Positions 37,296 through 45,819 of a stretch of DNA of 64,000 bases are shown here, one piece after another. Origin of the DNA: Dyadobacter luteus (GTDB lineage: Bacteria; Bacteroidota; Bacteroidia; Cytophagales; Spirosomataceae). Made by a program: the position numbers and the translations under genes. The notes beneath the pieces are model-generated. The model made no database searches. It was not told the DNA's origin and was given only the letters and a program-made list of their open reading frames with translations. Numbering within the stretch: position 1 is the stretch's first letter; each line of letters begins with the position of its first letter. The stretch lies in contig NZ_QNUL01000001.1 of assembly GCF_003383615.1 (NCBI RefSeq), forward strand, positions 670,513 to 734,512. The letters run 5' to 3'.

Positions 37296-38123
37296 ATGAT
37301 CTCAGTCCTTATACTCACAAAAAACGAACAACAAGATCTTCCTGGATGCCTTGAATCAGTTCACCAATGGTGTGACGATATTCATGTGTATGATTCGTTT
37401 AGTGATGACAATACTTTGCAGATTGCAGAATCCTTCGGAGCGAAAATTACGCAACGTAAATTTGAAAACTGGTCTGCTCATCAAAATTGGGGGCTGGTGA
37501 ATATACCATTTAAATATTCCTGGGTTCTTTACATAGATGCAGATGAAAGAGTGTCAGAAAGCCTGCTGGCGGCAATAAAATCATATGATTTTACAAACAG
37601 TAATAATGTTGCTTATGAAATTCAAAGACGTGATTTCGCCTGGGATGGTACGTGGTTAAAGTATGCGCAGATGTCTCCTTACTACTTACGGTTATTCAAA
37701 CCGGACAAAATGCATTACGAGAGATTGGTTAATCCCGTTTCTATTCCGGACGGCACCGTAGGCCGAATTTCTGGCTTTTTGGATCATTACCCTTTCAGTA
37801 AAGGGTTTCGCTATTGGATAAGCAGACATCTCGGTTACGCTGACATGGAAGCGGCTATGCGTCTTGAAGATATGGGAAAAGGAACGGAATTTTCTCTTGG
37901 TAAAGCTTTGTTCAGCAAAGACTTTACCGAAAAGAGATATCACCAGAAAGGACTATTCTATAAACTTCCGGGTCGTCCGTTGATTAAGTGGCTATACATG
38001 GTCCTAGGACGCCGTGCCTTTTTAGATGGAAAAGCAGGGATCACCTATGCAACGCTACAATCTATTTATGAATATTTCATTGTGCTCAAAACAAAGGAGC
38101 TTTTGAAGAATCGTAGCAATTAG
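37296..38123 (+). CDS. Glycosyltransferase family 2 (WaaE/KdtX-like)
   Basis: A 275-residue GT-A enzyme begins ISVLILTKNEQQDLPGCLESV, has the DSFSDDNT nucleotide contact, and the metal-binding DADERV motif near residue 88. This layout is that of the WaaE/KdtX and lipopolysaccharide core glucosyltransferase branch that is common in Bacteroidota exopolysaccharide loci. It lies 14 bases after wcaF, and the VanZ-like gene starts at the next base after its stop codon. Confidence 0.88.
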   Translation: MISVLILTKNEQQDLPGCLESVHQWCDDIHVYDSFSDDNTLQIAESFGAKITQRKFENWSAHQNWGLVNIPFKYSWVLYIDADERVSESLLAAIKSYDFTNSNNVAYEIQRRDFAWDGTWLKYAQMSPYYLRLFKPDKMHYERLVNPVSIPDGTVGRISGFLDHYPFSKGFRYWISRHLGYADMEAAMRLEDMGKGTEFSLGKALFSKDFTEKRYHQKGLFYKLPGRPLIKWLYMVLGRRAFLDGKAGITYATLQSIYEYFIVLKTKELLKNRSN

Positions 38124-38522
38124 ATGTCTCGTATATTGACCATTCTAACAGTCGCTGTACTCGGACTTTCGGTCTTATTTTTCAGCTGGCTACCTCATCC
38201 GGATATAGGGTCATTACCTATCTTTCCTCACTGGCTAGGCAAATGGATCAATCACTACGGTAATCTCAGAACAGCTGTTCCATTTTTTCTAGCAACCACG
38301 TTTTTAGGTATTACGATTGATAAAGAATCGAAGCATTGGAGACGCATATTCCCGGGCTCCTTAGTACTCGTCACTGTAGCAGAACTCGGACAACTACTTT
38401 TACCTAAACGACATTTTGATCTTTGGGACATTGTATGGGGTATGGTGGGTGCGATTTCCGGAATGACAATAGCAATAATTTCAAAAACTATTACAAGCAG
38501 ATGTAAAACATCTCAACCATAA
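38124..38522 (+). CDS. VanZ-like membrane protein
   Basis: A 132-residue protein has about four hydrophobic helices. The VanZ-family signature is visible as AELGQLLLPKRHFDLWDIVWGMVGAISG (Glu, Gln, Pro-Lys-Arg and Asp positions conserved). VanZ-like proteins are small inner-membrane proteins of unclear biochemical function that often occur in exopolysaccharide loci with the EPS-associated export system. It starts one base after the stop of the family 2 glycosyltransferase. Confidence 0.78.
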   Translation: MSRILTILTVAVLGLSVLFFSWLPHPDIGSLPIFPHWLGKWINHYGNLRTAVPFFLATTFLGITIDKESKHWRRIFPGSLVLVTVAELGQLLLPKRHFDLWDIVWGMVGAISGMTIAIISKTITSRCKTSQP

Positions 38523-38563
38523 ACTCTTTGACCAGAGATAAGTTTTCAGCAAAATTCACTTCA

Positions 38564-39811
38564 ATGCGCATACTTGTATACGGGATCAACTATAGCCCGG
38601 AACTCACCGGAATAGGTAAATACACGGGTGAAATGTGTGCCTGGCTGGCCAAGCAGGGACATGAGGTAACGGTGATCACAGCTCTACCCTACTATCCTGA
38701 GTGGCAGGTGCACCCAAACTATCGGGGCAAAATGTGGCACAGGGAAGTGATGGAGGGTGTAGAAGTATACCGTTGTCCGCTCTATGTCCCTCAGGAAGTG
38801 ACTTCACTGAAACGGATTATCCATGAATTTACCTTCCTTGCTTCTACCCTGCCCATCTGGTTTTTGTTACTTTTCAGAAAGAAGTTTGATATCACTTTCA
38901 CTATTAATCCACCGTTTCATTTAGGATTGCTACCGCTGCTCTTCTCCAAACTAAATCGCAGCAAGGTGATCAGCCATATACAGGATTTGCAGGTGGATGC
39001 GGCAAAAGACCTGGGCATGATCAAAAATGAGAACTTCCTGAATATCATGTTTGGTATGGAGTCTTTTATCCTGAAAAACAGTACGGTTGTCTCCACCATC
39101 AGCGATGGAATGCAACGCAAGATTGAAATGAAGGATATCAATCCGGCTAAGATCTGGCAGTTTCCCAACTGGGTAGATGAGCAAACGATCAAGCCATTAT
39201 CAAAAGCACAATCCCTACGTTCTGAGTTCGGTTTTACAGATGCAGACAAGGTGGTGCTCTACTCCGGTAACTTGGGAGAAAAGCAGGGTTTGGAGGTCAT
39301 CATCGATGCTGCCAAAACATTTCAAAGTCAGCCTGATGTCCATTTTTTCATAAGCGGAACGGGGGGCGGAAAAGAAAGGCTGGTTCGCCTTGCACAGGAT
39401 GCCGGGTTAACCAATGTACAGTTCCATCCTCTGCAACCTTATGAAAAGCTTTCAGCCCTGTTGGCCATGGCAGATGTACATTTGGTGCTGCAAAAAAAAT
39501 CGGCATCGGATCTTGTCTTACCCTCTAAATTGACCGGTATCCTTGCTTCTGGTGGATGCGCCATAGTTACTGCTTTACCAGGCACTACCTTGTACGATGT
39601 AATCAATAAATACAACATGGGGATCCTGGCTGAACCTGAGTCTTCAAGCGCGCTTGTAGCTGCTATTCAAACTGGATTGGGTGAGGGTGCTCAGCTGCTG
39701 CGGGAGAATGCGAGAAAATATGCGGTGGAGCATTTGGGGAAAGAGCAGATTTTGAGGAAGGTGGAGGGGAGGATGGAAGAATTGGTAAAAGGAGTTAGAG
39801 GAAGTTATTGA
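38564..39811 (+). CDS. wcaI: WcaI-type glycosyltransferase
   Basis: ATG 38564 gives 415 residues starting MRILVYGINYSPELTGIGKY, the characteristic WcaI beginning; a TTG at 38528 is less likely. The middle has the LYSGNLGEKQGLEVIIDA donor-domain start, and the end has the family's LVLPSKLTGILASGG segment. WcaI-like GT4 enzymes act in colanic-acid-type repeat-unit assembly. The GC content returns to that of the locus borders here, so this gene and WcaJ look like conserved ends of the variable cassette. Confidence 0.9.
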   Translation: MRILVYGINYSPELTGIGKYTGEMCAWLAKQGHEVTVITALPYYPEWQVHPNYRGKMWHREVMEGVEVYRCPLYVPQEVTSLKRIIHEFTFLASTLPIWFLLLFRKKFDITFTINPPFHLGLLPLLFSKLNRSKVISHIQDLQVDAAKDLGMIKNENFLNIMFGMESFILKNSTVVSTISDGMQRKIEMKDINPAKIWQFPNWVDEQTIKPLSKAQSLRSEFGFTDADKVVLYSGNLGEKQGLEVIIDAAKTFQSQPDVHFFISGTGGGKERLVRLAQDAGLTNVQFHPLQPYEKLSALLAMADVHLVLQKKSASDLVLPSKLTGILASGGCAIVTALPGTTLYDVINKYNMGILAEPESSSALVAAIQTGLGEGAQLLRENARKYAVEHLGKEQILRKVEGRMEELVKGVRGSY

Positions 39812-39847
39812 AGTTAAGGAGTTAGATGGCTCCGATTGGACTATTAG

Positions 39848-39964
39848 GTTTTTTAGTCAGGGGTGGTCATTTGTGGTCAGGAATGGATCGCGAGAAGTTA
39901 GGAAGTTAGATCACTTTGCTTTGACTAGTAGTTTTTTAGTCAGAGGTGGTCATTTGTGGTCAGG
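39848..39964. repeat. Tandem duplication of about 83 bases
   Basis: A 34-base word starting GTTTTTTAGTCAG and ending TTTGTGGTCAGG occurs at 39848-39881 and 39931-39964 with one mismatch. The flanking words (AAGTTA..GTTAGAT) are also related, so the unit is about 83 bases. It directly follows the wcaI stop codon. Confidence 0.7.
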
Positions 39965-40360
39965 GAGTCTTGAAGGGTGATGAGGATTGGAATTTTTTAA
40001 TAGATGTGATTACACACTTCTACGGACATGTAATTTGGATCAAAATTGGAAACCGTAAAGTAACTCGCTGATAATTAAATAAAAGCAGCATAATTTATCA
40101 CTTATTTGACCAAATAAAATTCTACAAAGAATTTCTCACTGTGAAATTTTAAGGAATTATTATAATTTTTCAAATTGAATTACATATATCATTCTGATTT
40201 ACAGATAATTAAAAAATATTCAAATTTACTGGTATGGTTTATTTACAATAATTTTCGTAATGTTGTTGTAGAAATTGTTCGATTTCATTTATCCGAGTTT
40301 AATGACATTTTTAATATTGACAGCATTTTTCACTAAATCAGTACATATATAAGAATTTAC
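39965..40360. other. AT-rich gap before wcaJ
   Basis: No frame was recognised. The stretch is strongly AT-rich and probably holds the promoter region of wcaJ, which ends in two copies of the leader motif. Confidence 0.5.
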
Positions 40361-40405
40361 TTTACTCAACGTTTTTACCCTAATACTAAAATTACTCAAC
40401 GTTAT
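40361..40405 (+). promoter_or_regulatory. Two tandem copies of the TTACTCAACGTT leader motif before wcaJ
   Basis: TTTACTCAACGTT (40361-40373) and ATTACTCAACGTTAT (40391-40405) lie exactly 30 bases apart, the second ending five bases before ATG 40411. The same word precedes ugd and manC. A 30-base spacing equals nearly three helical turns and would suit a DNA-binding protein, but this is inference. Confidence 0.5.
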
Positions 40406-40410
40406 TTTTT

Positions 40411-41778
40411 ATGAAAAATCGCCTTTCAGGAGTCCTTCCGAAGGTGCATTTGTGGGCCGATGTGCTCCTGCTCAATGCATCTTATCTGTTAGCCTACTTT
40501 TTACGTTTTGATGCCGTTTCGGATATGCCTGACAACAGGTATGTCAATTTACTTCTGGTCAGTAATCTCCTATGGTTGCTATGCAGTAACATTTTCAAAA
40601 CGTACACTTTCGACCGCTTTTCTTACAGCATTAATCGCCAGACGTTGAATGTGCTTAAAGCCATCGTGATCCACGGGGGTATGATGCTGGCCTTTATGTA
40701 TTTTACGCAGCAGGGAGAAAGTTATTCCCGCCAGCAATTTTCTTATACCTACGCGCTCTTTGCCATCAGTGCGATTTTAGCGCGAGTGGTGATGCTCTAT
40801 TCAATACAGCTTTACCGTGAAGCGGGTTACAATTTCAAAACCTACGCTGTGGTAGGAAAAGGTGAGTTAGCCGGAATGATTGACTCTTTCTATGCAGACC
40901 GTAAGGAACTGGGTTTTAAAAAATCTGGATCTTTTGAGGCCCGCGAGAATGTGGACGAAACGGAAAGACTTGAACTTTTCCTGGAAGACAACCAGCCTGA
41001 TTATATCTACTGCTGCCTATCGGAAATGGACGATACCATGGTGAAACGTGTAATCCGTGTGGCACAGCGTCAGAAAACACAAGTGCGCCTGGTACCTGAC
41101 TTCCGGGGCTTCATGACCAATCTGGCGACGATCGAATACCACGACATGTATCCGGTGATCCAGGTCAATACTAAGCCATTCTCCAGCACTGAAGAAGCCA
41201 CTGTGAAGCGTGTATTTGACGTTACCTTCTCAGCCATTGTGATGATACTGGGGGCTCCCCTATTCCTACTTTTGATGGGAATTGTACGCTTATCTTCCAA
41301 AGGACCGATCTTCTTTTTACAGGAACGTTCAGGACAATGGGGTAAGATCTTTAAAGTGATCAAATTCCGCACCATGTATGCGGATTCGGAGAAGTTCAAT
41401 ATGCAGCATTCTCAGGGAGATCATGACCCAAGGATCACGCCTATCGGTCGTATCCTTCGCCGTAGCCGTCTGGATGAGTTGCCACAATTCTTCAATGTAC
41501 TGAAAGGTGAAATGTCTATTGTAGGCCCTCGCCCATTGTACAAGTATGACGTGGATATGTTGATGGCTGAAGCGCCTCATGAATTCCGCAAATTGTTAAC
41601 CATTAAGCCAGGTATCACCTCTATCGGCCAGATCAAGGTAGGATACGCTTCCACTGTAGCCGAAAACGTAGAACGCCTGCGTTACGATCTGCAATACATC
41701 CGCAAATACAGTCTTGTTACCGACGTAGCCCTTATTTTCCAAACAGTGCAAGTGATGGTGCTGGGAAGAGGAAGATGA
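40411..41778 (+). CDS. wcaJ: Undecaprenyl-phosphate hexose-1-phosphate transferase (WcaJ type)
   Basis: A 455-residue protein has four N-terminal membrane helices (about 10-115), a central CoA-binding-like Rossmann domain (about 140-260) and a C-terminal bacterial sugar transferase domain. The last contains RVFDVTFSAIVMI, the KFRTMY segment, SRLDELPQFFNVLKGEMS and VGPRP, the hallmark catalytic motifs. It initiates the repeat unit by transferring hexose-1-phosphate, usually glucose, from UDP-sugar to undecaprenyl phosphate. It is preceded by the doubled leader motif and probably has its own promoter. Confidence 0.93.
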   Translation: MKNRLSGVLPKVHLWADVLLLNASYLLAYFLRFDAVSDMPDNRYVNLLLVSNLLWLLCSNIFKTYTFDRFSYSINRQTLNVLKAIVIHGGMMLAFMYFTQQGESYSRQQFSYTYALFAISAILARVVMLYSIQLYREAGYNFKTYAVVGKGELAGMIDSFYADRKELGFKKSGSFEARENVDETERLELFLEDNQPDYIYCCLSEMDDTMVKRVIRVAQRQKTQVRLVPDFRGFMTNLATIEYHDMYPVIQVNTKPFSSTEEATVKRVFDVTFSAIVMILGAPLFLLLMGIVRLSSKGPIFFLQERSGQWGKIFKVIKFRTMYADSEKFNMQHSQGDHDPRITPIGRILRRSRLDELPQFFNVLKGEMSIVGPRPLYKYDVDMLMAEAPHEFRKLLTIKPGITSIGQIKVGYASTVAENVERLRYDLQYIRKYSLVTDVALIFQTVQVMVLGRGR

Positions 41779-42005
41779 TGATCAATGGTTAATGATCAAG
41801 GGTTAAGGGTTAATGAGGAATGTACAAGGGTGGACCTCGACTGTCATTAGCTGTCAAAGACATTTTAGGAAACAAAACATTATTGATCATTATCAATCTC
41901 TCATAGTTAATTCAGCTCCTCTCGTTAACAATTAACCACTAATAACTAACAATTATTAAAGCCTACTCAATACCCAATCAAACATAGAATAAACGCTTAC
42001 TAAAC

Positions 42006-43082
42006 ATGCTTAAAATGAAGAACACGAGAAAATTATCAATCACAATGATGTTGTGCTTGCTGGTACTATCACTGGTGATGTACAACTGTAAGAAGGACGA
42101 TCCGCTTCCGACGGAGCCAGATCAGGGAAAGGTAGATGACCTGAACAAGATCGAAATTGCTCCTGTGACCATCACTCCTCCTGCTACTGTAGCAACTACT
42201 GAGGCTTCAGTTGAAGTTTCTGCAAAAGCGACTGAGGTAAACGGTGCACTGGGTGGTATCGCTGCCTCAGGAACCGTACCTGCATCTGTATCGGAAGCAG
42301 CTGCGGCTGTATCCGCTGCTGTTCCAGCGGCAGACCTTGCTACTTTGAGCGCGGTAACTCCTGCAACAATCGAAGCGGTGAAAGCAGGTGGTGCTATCCC
42401 TGCAGACGTAAAGGCAGCATTGGACAAAGCAGCTGCAAATCCTGCAGTACAGGCTTACCTGCCTAAATTCACTTTACCTACTGTAGGTGGCGTAACAATT
42501 ACAGGCCGTGTGGCTGCTCCTGCTGGTGTAGCTACAACAACTGCTAACGCTGCTGTTTCTGATGCAATCGAAGCTATTCAGGAAGCATCTGATGCATGTA
42601 TCGCTGCTGCTGATGGTGTGTACAATACCAAGAAAGCTGCCTTAGACGCGACAAAAGCAACCAATGATGCTGCTGCTACTACTGCTTATAATACTGCAGT
42701 ACAGGCTGTACCGGCCGTAGGTGCTTGTACTGATCCTTTGACTGCAAAATATGCTGCGCTTCGTGCAGCGGTGGATGCCCAAGTAAACCAGGCGTTGGCA
42801 GATGTTGATGCTGCTCAGGCTGTATTGGGTGACTTGTACCCTGTATTGAAAACGCTTATTAACATTCAAGCTTTGAATGCGTATGCAGGTTTGAATACAG
42901 TACAAGCTGCTGAGATTGCTGCTTGTACTGCTGCTAACACGCAACGCTTAGCAGCTGCTACAGCTGCGAGAGATGCGAACCTTGCTGCTTCACAAGCTGC
43001 TTATGCTACTGCATTGGCTGCTGCTAACGTGGCAAGAACTGCATTGATCCAAAGCTGCCACAACCAGGGAGGCGGAAACTAA
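42006..43082 (+). CDS. Alanine-rich secreted lipoprotein
   Basis: A 358-residue protein (or 355 from the nearby ATG 42015) has a hydrophobic signal ending at Cys28 (LSLVMYNC, an imperfect lipobox with Asn at -1). The rest is extremely rich in Ala, Val and Thr, with helical Ala repeats at about 215-345. Only a few Cys residues are scattered through the tail. No family is recognised. Its place between WcaJ and the split GfcD-like genes suggests a role in surface attachment or secretion of the polysaccharide, like the small Ala/Gly- or Thr-rich proteins YjbE and GfcA. That analogy is positional only. Confidence 0.65.
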   Translation: MLKMKNTRKLSITMMLCLLVLSLVMYNCKKDDPLPTEPDQGKVDDLNKIEIAPVTITPPATVATTEASVEVSAKATEVNGALGGIAASGTVPASVSEAAAAVSAAVPAADLATLSAVTPATIEAVKAGGAIPADVKAALDKAAANPAVQAYLPKFTLPTVGGVTITGRVAAPAGVATTTANAAVSDAIEAIQEASDACIAAADGVYNTKKAALDATKATNDAAATTAYNTAVQAVPAVGACTDPLTAKYAALRAAVDAQVNQALADVDAAQAVLGDLYPVLKTLINIQALNAYAGLNTVQAAEIAACTAANTQRLAAATAARDANLAASQAAYATALAAANVARTALIQSCHNQGGGN

Positions 43083-43199
43083 TTTGTAAGCGCACAGGAC
43101 TAGGGGGCAAGAGGGTATTGAGTCAGAGGACTTGTCCTCACCCCGTCCCCCCCGTGCCCCTTTTCCCAACCGCTAAATCTCTGGATTTTGAAAAAACAA

Positions 43200-44024
43200 A
43201 TGAATCCAAAGAAGGGCAGCATTTCGCTGTCCTTCTTTTTGCTGTTCTGGGCACTGGGTGCCGCAGCACAAGTCAACAACTCCGGCAAGCCGGGTATTAT
43301 ATTTACACCCAGCGCTGTAGAAACACAGGAAGGTCTTTTTCGTTTTGGCTACAACTATGTACCACAACATTATTCTCTACGCAAAAGAGGTGTAAATCCT
43401 GAGCGTGTGATTTATGCCAACATCACTATTTTCAAACGTCTGGAAATTAATGCCAATCTTCTTCAAATGATCAGTACAGATCAGAACAAGGTAAAGGAAG
43501 GCATCGGAGACCGTCAGCTTGATCTGCGCTACCTTATCCTCAAAGAAAAATCAAAATTTCCATCATTGGCAGTAATAATTACTACACCATTCACCATTGA
43601 TGGTGCCATGCTTACCCATGCTTTGGTAGCAACTAAAAACTTTGAGGTTGGCAAAGACTTAAAGCTGGAAGCAAGTGTTGGATATGGAAGCCCCTATTAC
43701 CTGTATCGGGACGAGAGCAACCTGACCAATTCTAATATGCTTTCCAACTTTAAATGGAAAAAGAAAAGTGAAGACCGCTACAAAAACCACTACCTGCAAG
43801 GCCCATTCGGTGGAGCTGTATTACACTACAAAAACTTAGGTGGTGTGATGGCAGAGTGGGATTCTAAACATGTGAATGTGGGTGCTTATGCGCGGTTATT
43901 CAAAGTCTGGACCATACAAGCGGGATTGCTTGATGGTAAACAGCTTACGGCTGGCACTTCTGTGGCTATCAATCTGCTTAAACCTTCCCGTCGCCTTAAA
44001 CAGCAAGCTGATGAAAAAAATTAA
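43200..44024 (+). CDS. GfcD/YjbH-like outer-membrane protein, N-terminal part
   Basis: From ATG 43200 (TTG 43188 is possible) the protein has 274 residues, a signal peptide ending near AAAQ, and a beta-strand-rich body. Segments such as VIITTPFTIDGAM, LEASVGYGSP and AEWDSKHVNVGAY recall the first barrel of YjbH/GfcD, where this sort of Asp-Ser-Lys segment recurs. The stop overlaps the next start by 14 bases. E. coli GfcD/YjbH is a single ~700-residue chain, so this is half a system. It probably sits in the outer membrane and aids polysaccharide export. Confidence 0.65.
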   Translation: MNPKKGSISLSFFLLFWALGAAAQVNNSGKPGIIFTPSAVETQEGLFRFGYNYVPQHYSLRKRGVNPERVIYANITIFKRLEINANLLQMISTDQNKVKEGIGDRQLDLRYLILKEKSKFPSLAVIITTPFTIDGAMLTHALVATKNFEVGKDLKLEASVGYGSPYYLYRDESNLTNSNMLSNFKWKKKSEDRYKNHYLQGPFGGAVLHYKNLGGVMAEWDSKHVNVGAYARLFKVWTIQAGLLDGKQLTAGTSVAINLLKPSRRLKQQADEKN

Positions 44025-45144
44025 TCTGATAATCGGGCTGCTGCTGTGGGGAAGTGTAACCTTGGTGCATGCTCAGCAGAAGAGTGATAAATACACACCG
44101 GAGAAACTCAAAGCGAGTTTTGAAAATATTCAATGGCAGGACAGTACTGTTTTTTATGAGCAGAGAATGTACCGCAATCCGTTTATAGGATTGTATGAAA
44201 TACAGAAAGTAGCTGAAAATGGGCAAAGTTATGCGCCGCATTTTAACGGCTTTCCTATGGGTAAATACCAGGTCGGTGAAAATGTAAAGTACTCTCCGCT
44301 CACAGATGCAGAAAGAAAAGACTATCTGAAAGCAAATGGTTTTCTGCTACATAAAAAATACAAAGCCGATTTTTGGATACAGCCGTATTTCGCTGCCATA
44401 TTCGGGAATTTTGATAAGCCTGTAGAAAGTAACACCAGTGTGGCTTTGCAAACACAGCTTTATATCCTGCCAGGGCTAACGCTGCAAACCGGAGTCCTCT
44501 TCCCTATTGTGAATGATATGGACGGCAGGCCGAAAAATATCCGCCTCGCTCCTACTTTCCTGAACCAGTTTTACAACAAGGGAAATCACTTCCTGAGTGC
44601 ATCTCTCGGTTTTTTCCAGAATGACCAGTATGGTGTAAATGTTCAGTACCGCAAAGCAGATCTTTCCAAACCCTGGTCATTCGGATTGGAAGCGGGATTG
44701 ACGGGTTTTTACTATTATCCCAAGGGAGGAATTTATTACGAAGATCCTGATCAGCTGCTTTTGCTCGCAGACGTTTCCTACCGTTTCAAAGGCCCGGATC
44801 TGACATTGAAGTTAACAGGAGGGCAGTTCCTATGGGCGGATAAAGGAGCAAGAATTGAATTCGTTCGCCAGTTTACCAATATAGAACTGGGTGTGTATGC
44901 TACCAAAACCCAGAATGGCTCTACGCTCGGATTCAATTTTGCAGTACCGATTCCACCGGGAAAAATCGCTCAGGGCAAACATGCGCGCTTACGCACTACC
45001 GACGAGTTCCGCTGGGAATATACCTACAGCCGTGGCTACCGTATCGGTGAGCGTTACCGTGTAGGTTATCAGCTGGATCAGAAGTTGAGACAGTTCCATC
45101 AGGATTATCTGAACAGGCAGCATCGGCAGTTACAAGCTCAATAA
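44011..45144 (+). CDS. GfcD/YjbH-like outer-membrane protein, C-terminal part
   Basis: ATG 44011 gives 377 residues with a clear signal peptide (MKKINLIIGLLLWG..VHAQ); the longer upstream frame overlaps the previous gene and lacks one. The body is beta-rich, and the GQFLWADKGARIEFVRQF..GVYATKT segment matches the conserved YjbH/GfcD motif with a D-x-G-A and R-x-F pattern. It probably forms the second barrel with the preceding protein. The pair is followed by a strong terminator, so the export block ends here. Confidence 0.68.
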   Translation: MKKINLIIGLLLWGSVTLVHAQQKSDKYTPEKLKASFENIQWQDSTVFYEQRMYRNPFIGLYEIQKVAENGQSYAPHFNGFPMGKYQVGENVKYSPLTDAERKDYLKANGFLLHKKYKADFWIQPYFAAIFGNFDKPVESNTSVALQTQLYILPGLTLQTGVLFPIVNDMDGRPKNIRLAPTFLNQFYNKGNHFLSASLGFFQNDQYGVNVQYRKADLSKPWSFGLEAGLTGFYYYPKGGIYYEDPDQLLLLADVSYRFKGPDLTLKLTGGQFLWADKGARIEFVRQFTNIELGVYATKTQNGSTLGFNFAVPIPPGKIAQGKHARLRTTDEFRWEYTYSRGYRIGERYRVGYQLDQKLRQFHQDYLNRQHRQLQAQ

Positions 45145-45190
45145 ATCAAAAACGGCATGAAAGTTTATCTCTCATGCCGTTTTTGATTTA
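45142..45190. terminator. Bidirectional terminator
   Basis: TAAATCAAAAACGGCATGA (45142-45160) and its perfect complement (45172-45190) form a 19-base-pair stem with an 11-base loop. A-rich and T-rich arms give T tracts on both strands. It separates the export block from the minus-strand XRE gene and also closes the exopolysaccharide locus. Confidence 0.85.
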
Positions 45191-45249
45191 TTACATCATG
45201 CTTCTCACCTATTCAAGTTCGTCTGTAAGTACTTTGGATTCATGCTTTC

Positions 45250-45663
45250 TCAAATCCTCTCTAACATTTTTTGCAGCAACTCGACCTTTTCTTTTTCAGA
45301 TTGAAGTAAGCGCTCGTAAAGTTGTTTATTTTCTTCCAAAGATTCTATCCATTTGTCAATGGGATTAAAAGAGCATTTTACATTAACTGTCGGCCCCCCA
45401 TTTATAACTGAACTGTCATAATTATTTTGGATATTATGTATCGCATGATCCTCATCAAAATTTCGAATCGCGTCTACTGGTACCTTCAAAATACGTGCAA
45501 CTTGTTCTAAAATATCCTGCTCAATCTCTTCCTTCTGCTCTAGCAACGAGACACGCTTCTGACTCCACTCCTCACCTAGTTCAAACGCTAAGCCCTCCTG
45601 CTTTATTCCGAGCATGTCCCTAAATCGTTTAATATTTCTACCGTGGTGTATGGCTGTGCTCAT
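45250..45663 (-). CDS. XRE family HTH regulator
   Basis: ATG 45663 gives 137 residues; an upstream ATG at 45699 would add twelve that are not family-like. An XRE HTH is at about residues 8-60 (GRNIKRFRDMLGIKQEGLAFELG), followed by a short acidic linker and a C-terminal coiled coil (about 105-137). It probably acts as a dimer. A perfect 11-base inverted repeat lies in the divergent intergenic region, a likely operator. Such regulators are typical of Bacteroidota mobilisable elements. It marks the left end of the mob module. Confidence 0.85.
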   Translation of the reverse strand: MSTAIHHGRNIKRFRDMLGIKQEGLAFELGEEWSQKRVSLLEQKEEIEQDILEQVARILKVPVDAIRNFDEDHAIHNIQNNYDSSVINGGPTVNVKCSFNPIDKWIESLEENKQLYERLLQSEKEKVELLQKMLERI

Positions 45664-45738
45664 CAGAAAAAAGTTTGTTCCTAAATCAAATATAGCCATT
45701 TAAAGCTTAAAAAACCACATTAGAAAGAAGTTTTACGC

Positions 45739-45767
45739 CTAAGATATTCCAACAGAGAATATCTTAG
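45739..45767. promoter_or_regulatory. Operator-like inverted repeat in the divergent XRE/hypothetical region
   Basis: CTAAGATATTC-N7-GAATATCTTAG is a perfect 11-base inverted repeat at 45739-45749 and 45757-45767, lying 76 bases before the XRE start and 53 before ATG 45820. It could be bound by the XRE regulator and control both directions. Confidence 0.55.
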
Positions 45768-45819
45768 AAAACCTACAAATCAGATATTAGTATCATCTCT
45801 TAACTAACCCATGTAGCTC

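Noticed and set aside
45142..45190. The long inverted repeat as an insertion-sequence end
   Set aside because: It lies between convergent genes, has a short loop and T tracts on both strands, so a bidirectional terminator explains it fully.
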